Positions 57,357-64,000 of a stretch of DNA of 64,000 nucleotides are shown in pieces; the stretch's first letter is position 1; the number at the start of each line of letters is the position of its first letter. A program made the position numbers and the translations under genes. Origin of the DNA: Cystobasidiopsis lactophilus (Eukaryota; Basidiomycota; Agaricostilbomycetes; Agaricostilbales; Chionosphaeraceae); NCBI GenBank assembly GCA_001599975.1, contig BCIO01000005.1, forward strand, positions 1,999,309-2,063,308. Reading direction: 5' to 3'. The notes under the pieces are model-generated. The model did not search any database and was not told where the DNA came from. It saw only the letters and a program-made list of their open reading frames with translations.

Positions 57357-57500
57357 ACAGAGCAAGTGGAGAGCATGATTCGCTGCCTGCCCGAGGACGA
57401 CATCTCCGTGGCCATAGTGGTCCGTGCTCGAGAGGGTGCGACGGGAGGATAAGCTCAAGCAGAGGAAGAAGAGGAGAGGGGAGGCACTGAGGGCCAGGAT
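57357..57500 (+). pseudogene. Partial, diverged copy of the RCM1 last exon
   Basis: Bases from 57357 match 53872 onward: about 47 bases with 2 mismatches, then alignable but diverged sequence. Translation compares TEQVESMIRCLPEDD then VAIVVRAREGATGG with the RCM1 reading EQAECMIRCLPEDDTNG then FFVAILVRDDAAGG. An in-frame stop follows GATGG, and the acidic tail is still visible beyond it (AEEEERGG). No methyltransferase core lies upstream. It is in the same orientation as RCM1, 3.5 kb downstream, so it is a truncated duplicate. Confidence 0.8.
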
Positions 57501-57763
57501 GTTTCTGGTCGAGGGCTGGCCAACGTTGGCCTGTGCTAGCTCTTGCAACTTCTACATCTTAACTGTCACCTACGTACAGAGCCATCGACTTACGTTCTGA
57601 GATTGTACGCCGAGGCGCAATGTTCGAGGCTTGTTCGTTCCTGCCAAAATTGTCCATCGGAAATTGTCCACTCCCTACTTTCTCCCTCCCGTGCCGTAGG
57701 TTTGTAAATCGTGCTTGAACACAAGTGGCTCGTGTACACCGATGTCCGCCTCTAGTCGCCGCT

Positions 57764-58173
57764 TCAGACGCAGTAGGGGATGCCAGCGATGAATTGACAT
57801 GATCCCGGCTGAGAGCGAAACTGGGATCAAATGGCGAAAGAATGCCAAAAGGGAAAGAGCAACTCACGCATTCGCCGTTCAGCACCCATTGCGAAGTGAC
57901 GTCGCACACGTAGATTCCGGAGCGATCACCAGACGAGCAAGGTCCGCAGACGCTGTAGCGATACAGTGTCAAAGTGGGTAATCGAACACCTTAGGCAACG
58001 AGCATCACTCACTATGTGCCAGGAGAGCAAGTCCCGCTCAGGCCAGGGCCACCGGTATGCGCAGGCGCCCAAGTTGGGCAGACGGTCTGAGTGACAGTCG
58101 CTGCCGCCTGCATTTGGGGCATCGCCGTGGCTCCCACAGCCAGGAACGCAACAGCAATCAAAGACACAAGCAT
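57764..58173 (-). CDS. Small secreted Cys-rich protein, CBM19-like (copy 1)
   Basis: Spliced to 96 residues: signal peptide MLVSLIAVAFLAVGATA, then MPQMQAAATVTQTVCPTWAP, and a Cys-rich domain CSPGTYVCGPCSSGDRSGIY, VCDVTSQWVLNGECPGSCQF and IAGIPYCV. There are eight cysteines. The layout (C-x-PG-x-Y-x-C ... VCD ... W-x-L-x-G-x-C ... C ... G-x-P-Y-C) resembles chitin-binding CBM19-type modules of small fungal secreted proteins; that link is from pattern, not a search. Two introns: phase 2 inside the Tyr of GTY and phase 0 after the Cys of NGEC. Introns and motif are shared with the next gene. Roles could be chitin binding in the wall or shielding/effector activity. Confidence 0.8.
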
Positions 58174-58638
58174 GTTAGACTGGCTCGAAGTTGGTGGTGG
58201 TGACCGGAGAGGAGAAGAAACTGGAATTTTAGTGCGCTAAAGCCGACAGCATGGCGCATATGTCATTGGCCCGCGGCGGTTTGGGGAGGTCAGGACGATG
58301 GCTGAGAGGCGAGACAAGCACTTCAGTCGTCAAAAGGAAAAAGCAAAGCAGTTCAGTCATCGAGATGGCGAACACAAGGCAACGTGCAACTCGCGACATT
58401 TGGTGGCGGCGGGGTGGCGGGTGGCAATGCTCATGGTCGTGGACAACTTTTCTGCCCGATGATAGTTGCCCATAGGTGTCCTGAGCTTGTTGCAACCTTT
58501 TGGTTGCATCGCCGACGCCTCAAACCCAAGAAAGCTATTGTACAATCAGAAATCGCCACTCGCACCGTCTCCCCAGAAGATTGTCCTTGAGCCCTCAGTC
58601 TTAAAGCAGTCTCAAAGCATCGGCACACTTGAAGCTTT
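58174..58638. other. Gap between the two secreted-protein genes
   Basis: About 465 bases; promoter of copy 1 and 3' flank of copy 2. No other gene seen. Confidence 0.45.
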
Positions 58639-59001
58639 CTAGGTGCAGTAAGGGATGCCGTTGATGTATTCACAGCCTTTGGGCTGTGTGCGCCACACCG
58701 AGGGGGTCAGCTTCTGGCTCCTCTGAAGAGCAATGGAGCCCCATTTCGAAAGGGGGACTTACGCAATCGCCGTTCAGCTCGTACTTGGAGAAGACATCAC
58801 AGACGAAGATGGCGTGCTTGTTGTTGTGCTTGCCGCAGACACTTTGGGAGGGAGCAAATGTTGCCGGTTAGCAGGGGCGACTTTAGTCCAGGGAGTAGCA
58901 CAGGATGCTTACTAGGTACCAGGAGAGCACGATCCAGAGGGAGCCGCGGCCACTCCGAGGGAGAAGACGGCGAGAGCAGCAATGATGGATCTGAAGAGCA
59001 T
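58639..59001 (-). CDS. Small secreted Cys-rich protein, CBM19-like (copy 2)
   Basis: Spliced to 70 residues: signal peptide MLFRSIIAALAVFSLGVAAA, then PSGSCSPGTYVCGKHNNKHA, IFVCDVFSKYELNGDCPKGC and EYINGIPYCT. Six cysteines. It is a tandem paralogue of the gene at 57764-58173: the CSPGTYVCG, VCDV, LNG(E/D)CP and I-x-GIPYC blocks match, and both introns fall at the same codon and phase. Copy 1 has an extra N-terminal segment with one more Cys and an additional Cys in GPCSS. CBM19-like by cysteine pattern; secretion inferred from the signal peptide. Confidence 0.8.
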
Positions 59002-59375
59002 TGTCGGACTGTTTTCTGCAAGATGGGAGCAAAGGCAGAGTGGTTTGATGGTAGAAGGAGAACAAGAGCAACAGCAGGCCTATTTGTAGTGCGCCGGGCG
59101 AGAAAGCCAAGAACCGCAGGACAGCGCCACCAAGAGCATAGCATTTCGAACAGCAGCAGAGACACTCCGTGGGACCGACGAGAATGAGGGGACAGGGCCA
59201 GCAGACTCCACAAATCTGAGTTCAACACAGCCAAAGAGGGTTGGAGGAGGCAGAGCAACCCGCAAGTTGGCGCCTGGAACGCGCTCCTGCGTCGTGGGCG
59301 AGCGGGAGCCTTGCTCCAGTCCCCTCGCCTCGCCTCGTTCACCGCGCCAAGAGCAAGGAGCAGCAGCCAGCAAAG
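59002..59375. other. Divergent promoter region, secreted protein and CASP
   Basis: About 370 bases between divergent starts. No other feature recognised. Confidence 0.45.
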
Positions 59376-62232
59376 ATGGAGTCGGAGGCGCCCGCTGTCA
59401 ACTTCTCGACGGCGCTGGCGCTATGGAAGGACATCAGCCTGGGCGAGCTGCAAAAGACGCTCGACAGCCAAGGTGCGCTGTTGTGTTCCTTTGCCTCAAG
59501 ATTGCGCACCAATCTTATCTTTGGTGATTCTGGTGACAGGCCTGGAGATTGTAGAGAACCAAAAGGAGAACATGGTTGGCCGCAAGAGGCTCGCGGAGCA
59601 GACCAGGGGTGAGCTGGCCTGCCTACCCTCAATGGCGCGTCCATTAGTCGATACTGGCGGTCCACAGAGTTCAAGAAGATCTCAGACGACGAGAAGCTCA
59701 CTGCCTTCAAAGGCTTGCTCAAAGGTCAGCACGCCGGTCCCTCCCCAAAGCAATGCGACAGAGGTGCTCAGCTAGTCTCGGGTTGACAGCCTACCAAGCC
59801 GAGATTGATGCGCTCACTCGGCGCTCCAAGATGTCCGAGAACGCCTTTCTGAACGTGTACAAGGTGCTAGGTGAGTGTTAGCCGTGACCCTGCGAGATAG
59901 TGGTGAGCCGCTTTCTGAGGCGTCCTTCATTCCACAGCCGAGGCGCCGGACCCGTTCCCTCTACTAGACGCAGCAGTAGTGCGTGCTGACCTTCCCTATA
60001 GCTTGATCCAAAGCTTAACGCCATGGATGGACCCACAGGACCAAACTGCCAAGGCTTCCGAGGCCCGCCTGCTCGAGGCCGAGCTGGCACGGGAGAAGGA
60101 GGAGACGGCCAACCTGAAGGCGCAGCTGGGAGAGACGCAGAACATCGAGAAGGAGCGCAAGAAGCTGGCGGACAAATGCGACAAGTACGAGGCCAAGGTG
60201 CGCTCCCCGTTCTCCTCCTTCCCCTATCAAAGCAGGATGGAGCTTGATCTGGAGAACACAGATGGAGGATATGATCCAAGAGAAGGTGTCCGCCAAAGAG
60301 GCCGAGATCAACGCCATCTACGACGAGCGGATACGGAACTACGAGGAGCGCGAGAAGGACCTCACCAAGCAGGTCGCCGTCAACCGCGAGCAGCTCAAGG
60401 AACTCCGCTCCTCCAACGAGTCCACCCACGCCCGCCTGCTCGACAGCAACCAACGCCAAGGTCAGTTTCTGGGCCCACCATCTTTCGCTCTCACTTCGTG
60501 CTGAGCTCTTTCCTTCGTGGTGTACTGACAGACCAAGAGACCCTCTCACGACTGGCTGAAATGGATCTTCTGACCGCTGACCTGGCGCGCGCCAACAGCC
60601 GAGTGGCGGATGTCGAACGACGCAACGTGGGTGGCGCTCCCCCTCACGTCCTTCTGAACTAGAATCGATCTTGGCACCTACAGGAGAAATTGCGGGCGGA
60701 GATCGAAGCCGTCCGGTCTGGCAGCGAGGGCTCGGCGCGCATCCAGGTGCTCGAGTCGCAAATCTCCGAGCTGCAGACCGAGACGTCCAAGCTGCTGCGC
60801 ACGCTCGACAGCCAGGGCTCCGACCTGAATAAGGAGCGCGGGCTCAGCAAGAAGAAGGACGAGGAGCGCGAGGCCCTGCTCGCCAAGCAGACCGCCGAGA
60901 TTGACGTGCTTCAGAAAAAGATCGCCCAGTTTGGCGACTACGACGAGATCAAGCGCGAGCTCGACATCATGAAGGTGCGCTCGGGACTCCCCTAATCTCG
61001 TTGAGGATTTTATCGACGTTGTAGTCACAGTTCATCGAGTTCTCGGGCACCAGCCTGGACGACGAGGCGGAGGACGAGAACAGCGACATGATGTCCATCG
61101 CCGACTCGACCCTACGCATGCCCGACCCCAACGCCGACAAGGCGCGCGGCAAGGGCAAGCCGCTCGAGAACCTGCTCCTTAGCAAGAACCGCAAGATGCA
61201 GGAGCAGCTCACCAATCTCAGAGTGGGTGCTGGCTTGTTACCTTCAGAAGGCTCTTTTGCTAACTCTGCACGGCACTCTGCACCCACAGGTTGCACACGA
61301 AGAACTCATGACCACCACGGACGACCTGCGACAGCGCTCTGTCAAGCTAGAAGCCCAAGTCGACGATCACAAGCGGCTCAACGACCGGCTCGAGAACGAC
61401 CTATTACGACTCAACTCCTCCACGCCCAACGGCGACATCAACAGTCTCATCAATGCAGCAGCAGCAGCCAGGTCGGACCCACTCAGCGGCCTCAACCTGG
61501 GCAAGAGGCCTTCCACCAGCGCTCCGAGTGGCTCGCCCACCGCTTCATCCCAGGGCGTTTCGGGCCTGCCGCCAAACCTCACCACGGCGGCGGAAACTTC
61601 CATCTTGCCCATCATCACCAGCCAACGCGACCGCTTCCGACAGCGCAATGGCGAGCTGGAGGAAGTGAGTCCTGCTCATCCCGATTGGCCTCCGGGACAA
61701 TAAATTGAAATCGGCGCCTATAGGAACTCCGGAAGCAGCAAAGCGTCATCGCCGAGCTGCGCAACGAGATCAAGGCGCTACAAGCTGATAACGTCAAGCT
61801 CTACGAAAAGGTCCGCTACCTCCAGTCATACGGCAACGAAGGGGGAGCCGCCGCCGGCACGTCCAAGAGCCTCTACCCGCCCGCCGCCAAGGACAAGGAG
61901 GAGCAGCAGCTCGGCAAATATCGCAACCTCTACGAGCAGAGTATGAACCCGTTCGAAGCGTTCCGAGGGCGCGAGCGGTCGTCGGCTGTCCAAGCGCTCA
62001 ACCCGGTCGAGAAGCTCCTACTCGGCCTGGCCAACTTCATCCTCGGCAACCGCACTATGCGGCTCTTGTTTGTCGTTTACGCTGCCTGCTTACACGTCTT
62101 TATTTTCTCCACGGTGAGCAATACTGCCTTCCCATTAAAGCGCAGCCAGAAGCTCAAGTTGGAGGTGATGCACAGCTCTGGGACTACGCGGCTTCAGAAG
62201 ACACGGTCCGGACCATAAAGCAACCTAGTTAG
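59376..62232 (+). CDS. COY1: Golgi coiled-coil protein CASP (Coy1-like)
   Basis: A tail-anchored golgin of intra-Golgi transport. The start MESEAPAVNFSTALALWKDI leads to the conserved LQKTLDSQGLEIVENQKENM and NAFLNVYKVLAEAPDPFPLL. Long coiled coils follow (for example NAIYDERIRNYEEREKDLTK; EREALLAKQTAEIDVLQKKI), then the CASP motif ELDIMKFIEFSGTSLDDEAE and ENLLLSKNRKMQEQLTNLR. The C-terminal CASP domain has ITSQRDRFRQRNGELEE, NVKLYEKVRYLQSYG and YRNLYEQSMNPFEAFRGRER, ending with a transmembrane segment TMRLLFVVYAACLHVFIFST. A final intron from about 62114 most likely leads to LWDYAASEDTVRTIKQPS (stop 62232); without it a different basic tail ends at 62218. About 700 residues, about ten introns. 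Confidence 0.93.
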
Positions 62233-62327
62233 TCACAAGATGTGAGACGTCGGTTTGGGAATGCAATTTGGATATACAAGATGAAGGTATAGTGGTGGCG
62301 TTTGGTTTTACAAGAGAGAAGGTGACA

Positions 62328-64000
62328 TCACTTCTTCGACTCGCCACTTGAGTCGCCGACACCGGCGGAAAGGGTTTCGACGCATTGAGCCAGCAATGAA
62401 AGGAAGTCTTGGATACACGAGGTCGACTTGCTCTCGAAGGTGAGAGCGCCGGTTTCGACCGAGACGGCTTCGACGTCCTTGAGCTTGGAGAGGTTGCCCG
62501 CGCAGGCTTTGACATTGAACTTGGTGTGAAAGGTGATCTGTTGGGCTCATCAGATGGACTGACGAGGAGGACATCAGACCGAGGAGCGCTCACTAGAGAA
62601 GGCTTCGACCGCTCTCGGACCTGAACAAGGATATAGACGAATTTGTGGCACAGAGTGGCGATCTGGGTGTCGCGCAGCAGGTCGGCCGTAGGCACGCAAA
62701 GGGCGAGGCGGCTCCCGGCGTCCGAGTAGGTGACAAAGGAGTAAGGAATTTGGCGGGAAAAGAGCTGCTGCTCTATTTGGTGGAAGGTGACGCGGGCTCT
62801 GTTCGTCACATCAGGAGGATCAGCCTTGAAGAATGAAAAGTGGAAAACCTCAGACGCACATGCAGTAATCGTAGAGCGTTCGAAGCTGCGTGGCAGAGAC
62901 TTCCGTAGCGCTGGCCGGGATCCCGAGCTCCGTTCCTCCAATCCAGCCAATCTCCTCGATGGCAATCGCTGATTGGTTGTTTTCCGTGACGGGGCGACAA
63001 TAAGCCAGGGCGAACAGGAAGTGGAATTCGGCGATGACCACCACGAGATAGTGCAACGGGTGGTTCGCAAGGTGGACGAAGAAGGGCATGCGACCAGGAC
63101 CGAAGCGACTAATGTCTGTGAGCGATGGGTGAGCCAAATGGAGACTCAGGATCTCGGTCAGCAGTGCTCACCTTGCGGCCGCAAAGGAGGCCTGCGGTAA
63201 GTCTGTAGCCCGAGGTAGGCCACCTTGCTCTCCAAGATGTCTGAAATGACCTGCAGACACAAGAGGGACAGAAAAATTAGGGGCGGTACACCACGATCTA
63301 GGTGTTGGAAGCCTCACCCTCGCTCTCAAGCGGATCAGCGTCTCGCCCAGGGTCATCCGCAGTTCGTTGGCAGTCTTTCCCGCTTTGACAATTCGCCCAG
63401 CCAGCGTCGGATCGCTCTCCGGGTTGGCCAGCGCCAGTTCGAGCCGGCCTGTGTGCGAGGAGATGCGGACTAAGATGTCCAGGTTGCCGTGGAAATTGAA
63501 GATGAGCGCTTCAGCGAATTCTGCATGGCGCGTGCACAATGAACACAAAGCAGGAGTGCTAGAGTTAGAAGAGATGCATGCCTCCGTCCATCTTGGGTCT
63601 GACTTGCTCCTTGAGCACTGCATGGGCCGCAATGAGCTGGTAGTAGAGGGACCGGGTCATCAGGTCCACATGGCGCTTCAAGGTGGCCTTGAAGATCTCT
63701 TCGAATGATTTGCTGCCAGGCTCTGACTCTGCCGCCAGCGCTTCAGGTACAGCGAGGTTGTAAGGCGTCCAAAGCTGGGTGAGCCGAGAGGTGGTGGCTA
63801 TCGATGGGTCCGTCAAGGAAAGGGAGAGGAGCAGCGCCTCGACTCCTTTTACAGCGTGGCCAGCCTGAATTTTGAACGTGATTTTGGAAGGCGTGTGTTG
63901 CGATAAGGTGCCCTTGTCCGCTTTGATTTTGAGGTCGCTGCCATCGCCTCGACCCTTGAGTCAGTGCATCGCGAAAGAGTGAGGCAGCACTCACGTCCAA
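62328..64000 (-). CDS. Probable Mediator subunit 14 (C-terminal part; partial)
   Basis: The gene runs off the window end, so only the C-terminal 450 or so residues are seen. Exons read VEALLLSLSLTDPSIATTSR, FEEIFKATLKRHVDLMTRSL, YYQLIAAHAVLKEQVRPKMD, FAEALIFNFHGNLDILVRIS, HTGRLELALANPESDPTLAG, RLRAVISDILESKVAYLGLQ, FFVHLANHPLHYLVVVIAEF, EEIGWIGGTELGIPASATEV and FHQIEQQLFSRQIPYSFVTY, ending with SAGVGDSSGESKK (stop 62328). The beta-rich phrases about HTGRLELAL, ISDILESKVAYLGLQ and IEEIGW resemble fungal Med14/Rgr1, a scaffold of the Mediator core. This is a similarity of pattern recalled from the family and needs the missing N-terminus to confirm. Confidence 0.5.

Overview
The window looks like a gene-dense, intron-rich nuclear segment of a basidiomycete fungus. 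The genes are conserved eukaryotic housekeeping genes with fungal signatures: the Pbs2 MAP kinase kinase, an Ert1-type zinc cluster regulator, RTA1-like membrane proteins, a DUF2828 protein and UPF0643. They are split by many short introns, mostly about 45-65 nt, with GT...AG ends and CTAAC/CTGAC-like branch sites. I did not try to name the genus. About 34 genes lie on both strands, roughly one per 1.9 kb, and no intact transposon was seen. Gene ends below come from hand splicing: starts, stops and frames were followed across exon joins, but rarely every join in a gene.

Layout. 0-7 kb: a chromodomain-like ORF, RAD23 and a DUF2828 gene; the last bases of DUF2828 and its 3' flank recur as a perfect 95-bp inverted copy at the very start of the window. 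8-17 kb: a Bax-inhibitor family protein, PBS2, a hormone-sensitive-lipase-like hydrolase and an LRR-like protein. 17-25 kb: two tandem RTA1-like paralogues, NAP1, an Asterix-like ER protein and ARF1. 25-34.4 kb: a ubiquitin protease, a single-pass membrane protein, a small ATP-dependent DNA ligase with a probable mitochondrial presequence, TFIIB and the RES splicing factor IST3. 34.5-42 kb: an ERT1-like regulator, an RCC1-repeat protein, a protein ending in a complete Zn2Cys6 cluster, UPF0643 and SNU23. 42-51.8 kb: cytoplasmic IleRS, the mitochondrial SAM carrier, an acyl-CoA synthetase divergent from a PTS1-bearing 2,4-dienoyl-CoA reductase, and a DUF4112 protein. 52-57.6 kb: RCM1/NSUN5, then a rearranged stretch with a coiled-coil protein, a truncated TMEM41/VTT remnant, a PD-(D/E)XK-like gene and a partial copy of the RCM1 3' end. 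57.7-59 kb: two tandem small secreted cysteine-rich proteins. 59.4-64 kb: a CASP golgin and a probable MED14 cut by the window end.

Functional groupings are mostly coincidental neighbours. The clearest functional pair is the acyl-CoA synthetase and peroxisomal dienoyl-CoA reductase, which share a 315-bp intergenic promoter. The most unusual items are the mitochondrial-type small DNA ligase, the C-terminal Zn2Cys6 protein built from tiny exons, the micro-exon chain in IST3, the secreted cysteine-rich pair, and the rearranged 54-57.6 kb block.
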